Shown here: positions 33,844 to 42,978 of the stretch, one piece after another
Layout: every line of letters begins with the position of its first letter
How positions within the stretch are numbered: position 1 is the stretch's first letter
From: Paraburkholderia elongata
GTDB lineage: Bacteria; Pseudomonadota; Gammaproteobacteria; Burkholderiales; Burkholderiaceae
Length of the DNA stretch: 46,307 bases
Assembly (NCBI RefSeq): GCF_013177735.1
Contig: NZ_WOEZ01000204.1
Location: 1-46,307, forward strand
Reading direction: 5' to 3'
Notes under the pieces: model-generated
Databases searched by the model: none
What the model saw: only the letters and a program-made list of their open reading frames with translations
Told to the model about the DNA's origin: nothing
Position numbers and translations under genes: made by a program

Positions 33844-34065
33844 ATGGCAGTCAAGTCACCGTGCATCGATGTGTGCGCCTTCGATGGCAAGACCAAACTG
33901 TGCGTTGGATGTTTTCGTACCCTCGATGAAATTCGAGGGTGGAAGAAGATGACCGACCATCGGCGCCATCAGGTGATTAACGACCGGGCAAGGCGGCAGG
34001 CCAAGCTGCAGCGGGAATCCCCGGAGTTGCCTCTGGGCGCTGCAGCTTTGAATGATTCAATCTAG
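33844..34065 (+). CDS. DUF1289 domain protein
   Basis: This 73-residue protein has the DUF1289 pattern: SPCIDVCAF with a CxxxC pair, then LCVGCFRTLDEIRGW with CxxC. The four cysteines probably bind zinc or an iron-sulfur cluster. Its start lies 3 bases after the dmeF stop, so it belongs to the dmeRF operon and may be induced by metal. Function unknown; many proteobacterial genomes have such a gene next to unrelated oxidoreductases. Confidence 0.9.
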   Translation: MAVKSPCIDVCAFDGKTKLCVGCFRTLDEIRGWKKMTDHRRHQVINDRARRQAKLQRESPELPLGAAALNDSI

Positions 34066-34364
34066 GGAGCATCCCCATTCGCCGCGAGCTTCCGGTCTTG
34101 CATGAACGGAAGCGTTACTAACCACGAGCTTTCGCCAGGTCGACCAGCGGGACCACTTGCGGCACCCAGCCAACGGCCACCCTTTATCAGCGTAGTTATA
34201 TACGTGGTATTCGCGTTGAACGCCTTGCTGGTGGATTTCTTCCGCCCTAACCTGAATCTGACATTCAGCCGCCCTTCCAACAGTTTCCTGGATTGGCCAT
34301 CTCATGCAATCCAAGCACCGACGAACTCCCGATTCAGGAAGACGAAGGTCCTATTGGAGTAGAC
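34066..34364. other. 299-bp intergenic region
   Basis: No gene is supported here. The segment is lower in GC towards its right end, like the following reductase gene, whose GGAG ribosome site ends near 34357. Confidence 0.35.
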
Positions 34365-35057
34365 ATGCACGACAACCTTCTCTCAGTCGTCGTTACACGG
34401 AAATGGCAACTTGCCGAGAGTTACCATGCCGTTGAACTTCAAACCAGGTCCAGATCGGAGCTTCCGTCGTTTGACGATGGATCTTGCGTCACACTTGTTC
34501 TCGACAACGTCATCTGCAAGGAGAGAATATATCCCCTGTGCTGTTTTACGTCTCGGCCGGGTGCATATGTAATCGCTGTGAGACAAGATGATGGCGACAC
34601 GGACACAAAAACAGCAGACATCTCGTTGAGTCAAGGAGACGAGGCGTTTATCGTGACGCCTCGGAGTCCTACAGTTATTTTAGACGGTCGCACGCAATCG
34701 ATACTTTTTGCCGGAGGTGTTGGCGCTGCATCGATCGCGGGAATCGCGAAACGGCTTGCCTTGGCAGGTCAAAAATTCGAGCTGCACAACTTCGCTCGAT
34801 CACCTGAACGTGCGGTCTTTCGGGAAGAACTTGACGCGCTTAAAAGCGAAGGTAGGGTCTATCACCATTTTGGCCTGGATGCTGACCGATTGGAGCAGGC
34901 AACTTCTCACGCGATGAGCCCAGCACATGCGAACACTCAGATCTACTGCAGTGGTCCCCCCGCATTTATGGATCTCATCGAGCGCCAGGCTCGCGACTGG
35001 GTGTATCCGGCTAATATCCACAAAATTCTCTTGGGCGCCAGAAAGAGGGGGCGATGA
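34365..35057 (+). CDS. ferredoxin-NADP reductase-like flavoprotein lacking the [2Fe-2S] domain (VanB-like)
   Basis: This 230-residue protein resembles the flavin and pyridine-nucleotide domains of vanillate/phthalate oxygenase reductases. It has a flavin-domain start (VVVTRKWQLAESYHAVEL), a degenerate flavin motif RIYPLCC where RxYSL is usual, a nucleotide loop FAGGVGAASI in place of GGIGITPI, FELHNFARS, and a CSGPPAFMD signature. The protein stops at ILLGARKRGR, exactly where the C-terminal plant-type ferredoxin domain would begin, so it lacks the iron-sulfur centre that normally delivers electrons. No oxygenase subunit is nearby. It may be a decayed or repurposed reductase. The codon use and GC content are lower than in its neighbours, suggesting transfer. 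ATG follows GGAG. Confidence 0.75.
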   Translation: MHDNLLSVVVTRKWQLAESYHAVELQTRSRSELPSFDDGSCVTLVLDNVICKERIYPLCCFTSRPGAYVIAVRQDDGDTDTKTADISLSQGDEAFIVTPRSPTVILDGRTQSILFAGGVGAASIAGIAKRLALAGQKFELHNFARSPERAVFREELDALKSEGRVYHHFGLDADRLEQATSHAMSPAHANTQIYCSGPPAFMDLIERQARDWVYPANIHKILLGARKRGR

Positions 35058-35087
35058 GCGCCGCCCCCTCCACACCTTGCCGACCAG

Positions 35088-35819
35088 CTACAACGCGTGG
35101 GACATCCCATGTATCAGGCCATGCGCCAACACGCGCAGCTCATCGAACTGCGTCGCCAACTCGAAACTAAGCAAGAACGCGGCGCCATAAAACACCCCGG
35201 GATAGCGCTGCGCGAACGCCAGTATCGGTGCGGCGATGCGCGTGCGTATCGCCCTGGCGTTCATCACGCATGTGATGCCGATGCCGAGCGCCGAACCGGC
35301 CAGCACGTCCGTCGGGTAGTGCAAGCCGAGATAGATGCGGGGCAGGCCGATCAGCACCACGGCGTGGAATAGCGCGTAGATCCCCACGGGCCGCGAGGCG
35401 AGGAAAATGCCCATAGCGATCGCGCACCAGAGCATGGAGTGATCGCTCGGAAACGCACTCCACGTTCGCAGCACCGGCTCCTCCACGTTGGCCTCCGGAT
35501 AGAACGCACGCAACGCCGGTTCATACATCGGCCGCAGGCGAAACGGCAGGTTGTGCGCAAGCAGGCGGCCGGCCGCCAGCGCGATAAGGCCGCTCGCGAT
35601 GGCGATCACGACGAGTTCGCGATTGTGTCGCCGGACGGCCTCGCCGTCAGGACCTTCCGCACCTTCGGGTCTGAACCAGACCCACCACAGCAGTGCAACC
35701 AACACCACGCCCTTGGACAAGTACGCGCTCACGATCGCTTCGACTATATGGGTGAAGCCTTGAGAGTGAATGGGCACGTTACTTATGGACGCGATGAGCC
35801 AGGTATCGATGACGTTCAT
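35088..35819 (-). CDS. PAP2-family membrane phosphatase
   Basis: This 243-residue integral membrane protein of the phosphatidic-acid-phosphatase type 2 family has about six membrane segments. The three active-site motifs are present: RLRPMYEP (motif 1, R-P), FPSDHSML (motif 2, PSxH variant) and PRIYLGLHYPTDV (motif 3, R-x5-H-x3-D variant). Members dephosphorylate lipid phosphates; a likely role is undecaprenyl-diphosphate or lipid phosphate dephosphorylation facing the periplasm. ATG 35817-35819 is preferred because GGGAGCAGAG lies before it; a start nine codons upstream is possible. It is convergent with the reductase-like gene, and no operon partner is evident. Confidence 0.9.
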   Translation of the reverse strand: MNVIDTWLIASISNVPIHSQGFTHIVEAIVSAYLSKGVVLVALLWWVWFRPEGAEGPDGEAVRRHNRELVVIAIASGLIALAAGRLLAHNLPFRLRPMYEPALRAFYPEANVEEPVLRTWSAFPSDHSMLWCAIAMGIFLASRPVGIYALFHAVVLIGLPRIYLGLHYPTDVLAGSALGIGITCVMNARAIRTRIAAPILAFAQRYPGVFYGAAFLLSFELATQFDELRVLAHGLIHGMSHAL

Positions 35820-36236
35820 TTGTCTCTGCTCCCTTATGTGCGGCAATCGACATAATTTCTTTGTTGGCCGCAGCCGTTGTCACGACGCCGTATCGCAAGC
35901 ATCGTTGTTGCCCGGCTACGCGGTGAAGCGCTCGATGGCCGGTAACGACTATCATCGTATTGACATGAACACGCGGTATGTGCGCTGGCGCGTAGTGTCC
36001 CAGGAAATTGTCGGATGCGATGCTCAAGCTTCTTCCGGAAGCGTTTCATTCGTTTCACGCCAATCGCCCGTTCGGGGTTGCCAACAACCGCTGTTATGGC
36101 CGTCGCCACAGCCACCAGCACCGTTGTTTCCCGCCTTCGGGTTAACGTTGATTGGTATTCAAATACCGGGTTGTCTCACTGGTGCAGCCATCGTCCGCTC
36201 ACGGCCAGCGCACCGGCTGCCGGCCGCAATGGTCGT
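35820..36236. other. 417-bp intergenic region
   Basis: It is bounded by the PAP2 gene start and the psuG end, both transcribed leftward, so it should hold the promoter of the PAP2 gene. A 14-bp perfect palindrome (GGTATT-CA-AATACC, 36154-36167) is the only structure noticed. No gene is supported. Confidence 0.4.
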
Positions 36237-37259
36237 TCAACCGCCTTCCATGTCGCGATTGGAATCGGCTGCTCGTCGGCTATCGCCTCCAGGAAAGCGT
36301 CTTGTGCACGCAATATCGGCGCCCGCCCCGCGTCCGGCGTGTGCCAACGCCAGCGCCAGCCTTGCCCCCACCTCGGCATTGTGTTTCACGAGCGCGATGT
36401 TTGTCGTCAGGCTGCGTCCACTCGTCAGTGCCTTGATGCGAGCCAGCAGGAAGGGTGTCACGGCCTTACCGGTGATTCCCTTAGCCGCGGCCTCGGCAAG
36501 CGCCTGTTGAGTCAGCGCGTCGATCTCTTCGAACCTCATCGCCGCCGCTTCCGGCACCGGCGTGCTTAACACCACGCCGCCCACGAGGCCCAAGTCCCAC
36601 TTGGTGCGGATGAAGCGTGCCTGCTGCGCCGCGTCGTCCAGCCTGAAGTCCGCGCGAAAACCGCTGTCGCGCGTATAAAACGCAGCGAAATTGTCTTGCT
36701 CGCAACTGAGCACCGGCACGCCGTGCGTTTCCAGGTATTCCAACGTGAGCCCGATGTCCAGGATGGACTTCGCGCCGGCACAGACCACCGCCACCGAGGT
36801 CTTCGCCAGTTCCTGCAGGTCAGCCGAAATGTCAAAGGTTTCCGGCGCGCCCCGGTGCACGCCGCCAATGCCTCCGGTCACGAAGACTTCGATGCCGGCC
36901 AGGGCGGCACATATCATCGTGCCAGCCACTGTCGTCGCGCCAAGCCCGCCGCCGGCCAGCACTGCCGGCAAGTCGCGGCGGCTGACCTTGTGTACCTGGT
37001 CCGAGCGGCCGAGCAATTCCAGCTCGTCGTCCGAAAGGCCGATGCGGATTCGCCCGCCGATCAGTGCGATAGTCGCGGGCTCGGCTCCAAGGTCACGGAT
37101 CAAGGCCTCCACTTCGCGCGCAGTGCGAACGTTCTCTGGATAGGGCATACCGTGAGCGATGATGGTCGATTCCAGCGCCACGAGCGGGCGGCCGGCGGCC
37201 CGTGCCGCGGCCACAGGTGCGCTGCAGGTCAACCACGAGTGTGCAAGGTCCGCAATCAT
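36237..37259 (-). CDS. psuG: pseudouridine-5'-phosphate glycosidase
   Basis: This is a 340-residue PsuG, which splits pseudouridine 5'-phosphate into uracil and ribose 5-phosphate. Family blocks are unmistakable: VALESTIIAHGMPYPEN near the N-terminus, VFVTGGIGGVHRGA, and SILDIGLTLEYLETHGVPV. The expected length is about 305-312 residues, and the extra ~25 C-terminal residues (from about GADIACTRRF) have no family likeness, as if the normal stop has been lost. The partner kinase PsuK, which makes the substrate, is not adjacent, nor is a uridine transporter. The gene may depend on a kinase encoded elsewhere. ATG 37259 is close to the start of homology. Confidence 0.93.
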   Translation of the reverse strand: MIADLAHSWLTCSAPVAAARAAGRPLVALESTIIAHGMPYPENVRTAREVEALIRDLGAEPATIALIGGRIRIGLSDDELELLGRSDQVHKVSRRDLPAVLAGGGLGATTVAGTMICAALAGIEVFVTGGIGGVHRGAPETFDISADLQELAKTSVAVVCAGAKSILDIGLTLEYLETHGVPVLSCEQDNFAAFYTRDSGFRADFRLDDAAQQARFIRTKWDLGLVGGVVLSTPVPEAAAMRFEEIDALTQQALAEAAAKGITGKAVTPFLLARIKALTSGRSLTTNIALVKHNAEVGARLALALAHAGRGAGADIACTRRFPGGDSRRAADSNRDMEGG

Positions 37260-37472
37260 GTCGATGTTTTCGGCGATGTGATTCGCTTAAGTATGCAACA
37301 CAAGGCAAGTCCACGGCTCGCGCGCTGCAGCGCGATGGCGCTTATCATTAAGATGCCGTCGAGAGGATGTTGAGCGCCTGATGTGCATCGCGCACACGGC
37401 GCTCGTGATGGAAAAGGAACGACATTCACGCACTGAACGCGTTGGATGGTCGATGTCGGGTCGGGAGGTTCC

Positions 37473-40226
37473 ATGCCACCGCTACGCGCAATCAATCTGC
37501 TCCAGTCGAACGAAGGTGCCCGTCTCCATGGTCCGGAACTCGACCGCTGGCGCCGCTGGGGGCCTTATCTGAGCGAGCGGCAATGGGGCACAGTACGCGA
37601 AGACTACAGCGAATACGGCACCGCATGGGACTACTTTCCGCACGATCATGCGCGCAGCCGCATGTACCGCTGGGGCGAGGACGGCATTGCCGGGTTCGGC
37701 AACGACCCGCTCGACTGGTGCGTCTCGCTCGCGCTCTGGAACGGGCACGATCCGATCATCAAGGAACGGCTCTTCGGGTTGACGAATGAAGAAGGCAATC
37801 ACGGCGAGGACGTGAAGGAGCTCTACTTCTATCTCGACGGCACACCGACGCATTCGTACATGAAGATGCTGTACAAGTATCCTCACGACGCGTACCCATA
37901 CCAGGATCTGATCGACGAAAACCTGCGGCGCGGCGCCGAACAGCCCGAATATGAAATCCTCGATACGGGCGTGTTCGACGATAACCGCTACTTCGACGTC
38001 TGCGTCGAGTATGCGAAGCACACACCCGACGATATCGTGATGCGCGTTAGCGTCGAAAACCGCGCGGATCAGCGCGCGGCGCTTCATGTGTTGCCGCAAT
38101 TCTGGGCGCGCAACAGATGGGCGTGGTCGAGCAAGCCCGGAAAGCCGTCGCTCACGCTGGAGTCGAATACAGAGGAAGGCGTGTGCGTGGTTGCACACAA
38201 TCCCTCGCTCGGAACGATGGTCGTGACGGCGTCGGCGCAACAGCAGATCGAGTGGCTCTTCTGCGAAAACGAAACGAATGTGCGCCGCATTTTCGGCAAC
38301 GATGGAGTGGGGCCGTTCAAGGACGGCTTCAATGACTACCTCGTTGACGGCGACGAGCAGGCAATCCGGCGCGACAGGGGCACCAGGGCCGCTGCGCATG
38401 TGTACCTGCAGTTCGCGCCTCATGAGCGCTCGGTGCTGTATCTGCGCTGGCGTCCAGAATCGTCTCCGGCTGCGGCTCCGGATGCCGTGCCTCTCGACAT
38501 GAAAGAACTCTTCGCGCGTCGGCAAGCCGAAGCCGACGAATTCTATGCGGCGCTTCAGCACGACATCCCCGACGCCGATGCGCGGCTCGTGCAGCGTCAG
38601 GCGCTCGCCGGCATGCTGTGGTCGAAGCAGTACTACCAGTTCGACGTGACGCGCTGGCACGACGGTGACCCCGGCCAACCGAAGCCGCCAAGAGCGCGGA
38701 GGCACGGCCGCAACGCGGACTGGCGGCATATGTGCAATGGCGACATCGTGTCGATGCCCGACAAGTGGGAGTACCCATGGTACGCGTCGTGGGACCTCGC
38801 ATTTCATGCGGTCGCGTTCGCCATGATCGATCCCGACTTCGCGAAGAAGCAATTGCTGCTGCTCGTGAAGGAGCGCTACATGCATCCGAACGGGCAATTG
38901 CCCGCCTACGAGTGGGCGTTCGGCGATGCGAATCCGCCCGTTCATGCGTGGGCAACATGGCGTGTGTATGAACTCGACCGCGAAGTGACGGGCGTTGGCG
39001 ATCACGAGTTTCTTGAAGTCATGTTCCACAAGCTGCTGCTCAACTTCTCGTGGTGGGTCAACCGCAAGGATGCCGATGACCGCAACATCTTTCAGGGCGG
39101 CTTTCTTGGACTCGACAACGTGGGCATCTTCGACCGGTCTTCGCCGCTGCCGACCGGCGGCCGCATCGATCAGGCCGATGGCACTGCATGGATGGCCTCG
39201 TACGCGCTCGACCTGATGCAGATCGGCCTCGAACTGGCGATGACGAACAGCGCGTACGTCGAAATCGCAGTGAAGTTCTTCGAGCACTTTCTGTATATCG
39301 CGGAAGCGGTCAGTTGCAGCGAAGGCTGCAGCACGGGGTTATGGGACGGACACGACGAATTCTTCTACGACGTGCTGCACCTTCCGGACGGTACCCGTGT
39401 GCCGATGTGCATTCGTTCGATCGTCGGGCTGATTCCACTCTTCGCCGTTCACGTGCTCGAGGAGCGGGTGTACGGCCATCTGCCGGGATTGCGCGAACGG
39501 CTGGCGTGGTTTCTCGATCATCGGCCGAATCTGGCAAAGCTGGTGTCGCGCTGGACCGAACCCGGCAAGGGCAACACCACGCTGCTGTCGTTGTTGCGCG
39601 GACACCGGATGACAGCGCTGCTGCGCCGCGCGCTCGATGAAAACGAGTTTCTCTCGGAGCACGGCGTGCGGGCGCTGTCCCGTGTGCATCGCGATGCACC
39701 GTACGTCTTCGACCGTGACGGCGTGAGCTTGCGCATTCAATACCAGCCAGCCGAATCGGACTCGCGCGTGTTCGGCGGCAATTCGAACTGGCGCGGGCCG
39801 GTCTGGATACCGGTCAACTACCTGCTGATTGAATCGCTGTATGAGTTCCATCGCTACTATGGCGATGAGTTTCGCGTCGAATATCCGACGGGATCGGGCA
39901 ACAATTTTTCGCTGAGCGAGATTGCCGACGACCTTGCACGGCGCGTCACCACGCTTTTTCTCAAAGATGCGCAAGGCGTGCGGCCCGTGATGGCGGCTTA
40001 TCCGATGCTGCAAGCCGACCCACGTTCGCAGGATCTCTTACTGTTCCATGAGTACTTTCACGGCGACAATGGACGCGGCGTCGGCGCTTCGCATCAGACC
40101 GGCTGGAGCGGGCTTGTCGCACTGCTGCTCCAGCCACGCATGATGAAGCTGTCCCATGTTGCGCCTGATGTTGCGCCGGTGGCTGCGGCAGTGGCCGAAG
40201 ACATCGCGCCGGCCATGGCTCGGTAG
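37473..40226 (+). CDS. GH63-like glucosidase (MGH1-type glycoside hydrolase)
   Basis: This 917-residue protein is a very large cytoplasmic-looking glycosidase. The (alpha/alpha)6 barrel typical of GH63 proteins covers the C-terminal half. The segment WYASWDLAFHAVA carries the conserved WD dyad where the catalytic acid lies, and WRGPVWIPVNYLLIESL is the usual C-terminal block. The N-terminal half (for example RLFGLTNEEGNHGEDVKELYFYLD) matches the beta-rich domain of bacterial proteins annotated as glucosidase. No signal peptide. Substrate is uncertain: bacterial GH63 members act on glucosides or mannosylglycerate. ATG 37473 follows GGGAGG at a good spacing; another ATG nine codons upstream lacks one. 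It is followed at 75 bases by a thioredoxin-fold gene. Confidence 0.9.
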   Translation: MPPLRAINLLQSNEGARLHGPELDRWRRWGPYLSERQWGTVREDYSEYGTAWDYFPHDHARSRMYRWGEDGIAGFGNDPLDWCVSLALWNGHDPIIKERLFGLTNEEGNHGEDVKELYFYLDGTPTHSYMKMLYKYPHDAYPYQDLIDENLRRGAEQPEYEILDTGVFDDNRYFDVCVEYAKHTPDDIVMRVSVENRADQRAALHVLPQFWARNRWAWSSKPGKPSLTLESNTEEGVCVVAHNPSLGTMVVTASAQQQIEWLFCENETNVRRIFGNDGVGPFKDGFNDYLVDGDEQAIRRDRGTRAAAHVYLQFAPHERSVLYLRWRPESSPAAAPDAVPLDMKELFARRQAEADEFYAALQHDIPDADARLVQRQALAGMLWSKQYYQFDVTRWHDGDPGQPKPPRARRHGRNADWRHMCNGDIVSMPDKWEYPWYASWDLAFHAVAFAMIDPDFAKKQLLLLVKERYMHPNGQLPAYEWAFGDANPPVHAWATWRVYELDREVTGVGDHEFLEVMFHKLLLNFSWWVNRKDADDRNIFQGGFLGLDNVGIFDRSSPLPTGGRIDQADGTAWMASYALDLMQIGLELAMTNSAYVEIAVKFFEHFLYIAEAVSCSEGCSTGLWDGHDEFFYDVLHLPDGTRVPMCIRSIVGLIPLFAVHVLEERVYGHLPGLRERLAWFLDHRPNLAKLVSRWTEPGKGNTTLLSLLRGHRMTALLRRALDENEFLSEHGVRALSRVHRDAPYVFDRDGVSLRIQYQPAESDSRVFGGNSNWRGPVWIPVNYLLIESLYEFHRYYGDEFRVEYPTGSGNNFSLSEIADDLARRVTTLFLKDAQGVRPVMAAYPMLQADPRSQDLLLFHEYFHGDNGRGVGASHQTGWSGLVALLLQPRMMKLSHVAPDVAPVAAAVAEDIAPAMAR

Positions 40227-40301
40227 CGTTTCGGCTGCTGGAAGGCTATTGGCGCGCAAAGCATGATGAATTGTTCGACCCCGTGATTCAAGGAGCAATC
40301 G

Positions 40302-40853
40302 ATGGCTACCGAATCTCCCGCAGGCGAACTCGGCCTTGCCGCGCCCGCGTTTTCGCTGCCCGCAACTGACGGGCGAACCTATACGCTTGACGACGTGCGC
40401 GGCAAGAAGGGGCTCGTCGTGATCTTCATGTGCAACCATTGTCCGTACGTGCAGGCTGCATTACCGCGGATCGTGCGCGAAGCGCGCGAATTGGCGGCAC
40501 TGGGTATCGGCACCGTGGGGATCAACTCGAACGACGCCAGCGCCTATCCGGAGGATTCGTTCAAACGCATGGTGGCGCTCGCGGCCGAGCGGCAGTTGCC
40601 TTTCCCGTATCTGCATGACGAGACGCAGCAGGTTGCGCGGGCGTACGGCGCGGTGTGCACGCCGGAGTTCTACGGCTTCGACGCCAACTTGCTGTTGCGC
40701 TACCGCGGCAGGCTGGATGCGTCACGCAAGGATCCGGTTCCCGACGCGCGCCGGGAACTGTTCGAGGCGATGCAGCAGATCGCGCAAACCGGCGCCGGCC
40801 CCGAAATGCAGTATCCGGCGCTCGGATGCTCGATCAAGTGGATGAGTACGTGA
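40302..40853 (+). CDS. thioredoxin-fold (AhpC/TSA-like) redox protein
   Basis: This 183-residue protein has a thioredoxin/peroxiredoxin-like fold: LAAPAFSLPATDGRTYTLDD opens it, then VVIFMCNHCPYVQAALPRI, whose CNHC motif is a CxxC redox pair, and GINSNDASAYPEDSF. It matches the group of thioredoxin-family proteins with an NSNDxxxYPxDS loop. They are presumed peroxide or disulfide reductases; the exact substrate is unknown. No signal peptide, so cytoplasmic. ATG follows AAGGAGC. It may be co-transcribed with the upstream glucosidase (75-base gap), though the link in function is unclear. Confidence 0.92.
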   Translation: MATESPAGELGLAAPAFSLPATDGRTYTLDDVRGKKGLVVIFMCNHCPYVQAALPRIVREARELAALGIGTVGINSNDASAYPEDSFKRMVALAAERQLPFPYLHDETQQVARAYGAVCTPEFYGFDANLLLRYRGRLDASRKDPVPDARRELFEAMQQIAQTGAGPEMQYPALGCSIKWMST

Positions 40854-41174
40854 GGCGGCGAGCTATCGCGTGGGGCGCCTGTGCCTTGGCTGGGCAGCCG
40901 GACTTCCGGTGGCGCAATGTCCGGGGAGTCGACGACTGCGGTACCGCTGTCGCCGCGCGCGACTGCATCGCCTGCGCGCCAGTCGAATAGCATGGCTCCC
41001 CGTGGTAGAGCGACGCGAAGATCTCCTCGATAGGCAAAAGCGGTGCGCGTTGAGCGCCAGCCAGTCGACCCAGTGCAGACTCAGCGTACGCGGCTTTCAA
41101 GGTAGAACGGCCACCCGGTTTGCTGGTGCCGTTGACAACTCGTCGGCCGTCGCTGCCGTTGGCTCATCAACACG
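40854..41174. other. 321-bp intergenic region
   Basis: It lies between the thioredoxin-fold gene and the cupin remnant. Open frames in it have no recognisable protein character. No terminator or repeat was seen. Confidence 0.35.
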
Positions 41175-41540
41175 TCAGCGGCCGGTATAGGACGCTAAGC
41201 TGACGAAAGTCGAGCGATTGTGGTGAAGTTGTGGGCGGATCCACGCGGGGTAAAACATCCATTCTCCTAGCTGCAGGTCTCGGGCTAGCCCATCGACCGA
41301 GTACCGGAGTATGCCCTCCAGCACATACACGCACTCCTTATTTCGAGTGTGGCTATGTGGCGGTGGAACTTCCGGTTCACGCGCTTCAATAACCGTAGAA
41401 TACAAGACCAGTGACGCCGGTATAGCCCGTGCATCACTGGTGCTGCGTCTCCATTGGGAATCGTCTCGTGAAAGATCCGCTCGTTTCTGGACTGGTATTA
41501 GTGGCGTTGGACGTTGCACTCTGGCGCCTGATGTTGCCAC
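41175..41540 (-). CDS. cupin-domain protein, probably truncated or with uncertain start
   Basis: The region 41175-41411 encodes a cupin-like segment: PPPHSHTRNKECVYVLEGIL with His, His and Glu in the motif-1 arrangement, and LQLGEWMFYPAWIRPQLHHN in the motif-2 position. The frame extends to 41540, but the first ~43 residues are not cupin-like and overlap, antisense, the start of the MscS-type channel gene. No ATG or good ribosome site lies at the true beginning of the cupin region. It is probably a remnant or a gene with a misread start. If complete it would be a single-cupin protein of about 80 residues, shorter than usual. Confidence 0.4.
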   Translation of the reverse strand: MATSGARVQRPTPLIPVQKRADLSRDDSQWRRSTSDARAIPASLVLYSTVIEAREPEVPPPHSHTRNKECVYVLEGILRYSVDGLARDLQLGEWMFYPAWIRPQLHHNRSTFVSLASYTGR

Positions 41541-42928
41541 GCGACGATACCCTTCGCCTGCTGCTCAGATTAGTGATCTTTGGCCTGCTGACCGCGCTGC
41601 TGTTCGGCTCCGGCCTGAGCCCCCTCGCCACAGCGCCATGGCCAGAGTCTCCGCCGCGCCATCTCGCCGCCCAGTTCCTCGGCATTGTTTGGTGGCTCAA
41701 CGGTGCGCGACTACTCACACTGACACTGGATTTACTCTTCCGGCGACGCGACTGGCACCGGGAGCGGCTGTTCCAGGACGTGCTGGGCGCGGTCGTATTT
41801 CTCGCCGCCATCGTCGCATCGCTTGCGTTCGTACTCGGCCTGCCAGTAACCGGACTTGTCGCGACATCGGGTGCCCTGGCGATCGTACTCGGTATGGCGA
41901 TACAGAGCACGCTTAGTGATGTGTTCGCCGGCATCGTGCTGAACACGACCGAACCCTATCACATTGGAAACTGGATTTCGGTCGACGGCGTCGAAGGCAA
42001 GGTTCTCGAAATGAACTGGCGGGCAACGCATCTGCTCACTTCCCAAGGCAACATCGTCATTGTCCCCAATAGCGTCGCGGCAAAAGCGAAAATCACCAAT
42101 AACAGCCGGCCGTCGTCCCTGCACGGCGTTTCCATTTCGCTCGAGATATCCCCTGAGGAGCGGCCAGCCAACGTCCTGGGTGCACTCGAGCGCGCGATAG
42201 CGGGAATCAGTACGGTGATGAAAGATCCTCCACCTTACGCACTCGTCAAGAAGGCTTCGAGCAATTCAATCGAATACCAGGTCACTGCGTATATCGATGA
42301 CATGTCCAGGAAGACCTCCGTCAATAACGCGCTCTATGATCTGTGTCACCGCCATCTCGCCGCTGCCGGAATTGAACTCCATCCTTTAAGCGTGCCAGCG
42401 CCGCCAAAGCGGGACATTGTCAGCAGCCGGCAGCGGCTTCTGTCACAAGTCGAACTGTTCAGCACCTTGCAAGGGGAAGAACTCGATGCTCTCTCAATGC
42501 GGTTGTCCCGTCACGAATACGAGGCCGACCAGACCGTGATCGGGTCCGAGGCCGTTACGGACTACCTGATGATCGTCGAATCCGGCGTTCTTTCCGTTGC
42601 CATCGACGGGCCCGCCGGTCTGGTCGAATCCACCCGTTTAGGGCCGGGCGACGCAATCGGCGAGGCGGGCGTACTGGCAGGCCTGCCTGTCCAGGCGCAA
42701 ATTACGACTGTGACGCGGACCGTCATTTATCGTCTGGACAAGATGGACCTGACGCCCTTCTTGAAGCGCCGGCCGGAAATCGGCCAGCAAATGTGCCGCC
42801 TTCTATCCGAACGACAGGACTCCCTGCACAAGCTCAACCCTGCGCCCGACGCGTTAAAGGATACAGAGCGAACTGTGTTCGACTGGTTGCGTGAAGGCAT
42901 GCGCAAGTTGCACGAGCTGACGACGTAG
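41468..42928 (+). CDS. MscS-family channel with C-terminal cNMP-like domain
   Basis: This 486-residue inner-membrane protein has about four membrane segments (to about residue 150), including the pore-lining helix around GLVATSGALAIVLGMAIQ. The MscS beta domain follows (for example GNWISVDGVEGKVLEMNW, then GNIVIVPNSVAAKAKITN). The C-terminal ~120 residues form a cyclic-nucleotide-binding-like domain (GDAIGEAGVLAGLPVQAQITT), as in the bCNG subgroup of MscS. The usual arginine that holds the cyclic phosphate (in the PxRxAT context) is glutamine here, so nucleotide binding may be lost. GTG 41468 is the likely start; an ATG 13 codons upstream lacks hydrophobic or signal character. Gating by membrane tension or ligand is inferred from the family. 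Confidence 0.92.
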   Translation: MKDPLVSGLVLVALDVALWRLMLPRDDTLRLLLRLVIFGLLTALLFGSGLSPLATAPWPESPPRHLAAQFLGIVWWLNGARLLTLTLDLLFRRRDWHRERLFQDVLGAVVFLAAIVASLAFVLGLPVTGLVATSGALAIVLGMAIQSTLSDVFAGIVLNTTEPYHIGNWISVDGVEGKVLEMNWRATHLLTSQGNIVIVPNSVAAKAKITNNSRPSSLHGVSISLEISPEERPANVLGALERAIAGISTVMKDPPPYALVKKASSNSIEYQVTAYIDDMSRKTSVNNALYDLCHRHLAAAGIELHPLSVPAPPKRDIVSSRQRLLSQVELFSTLQGEELDALSMRLSRHEYEADQTVIGSEAVTDYLMIVESGVLSVAIDGPAGLVESTRLGPGDAIGEAGVLAGLPVQAQITTVTRTVIYRLDKMDLTPFLKRRPEIGQQMCRLLSERQDSLHKLNPAPDALKDTERTVFDWLREGMRKLHELTT

Positions 42929-42978
42929 CGTGACGTCATTCCGTTACGGTGCGAAACTTGCTGCCCGACCGGTTTATG

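Noticed and set aside
37482..39287. A 601-codon open frame antisense to the glucosidase gene
   Set aside because: It is an effect of high GC and codon bias in the true gene; its composition is Arg/His/Val-rich without domain likeness, and no ribosome site is present.
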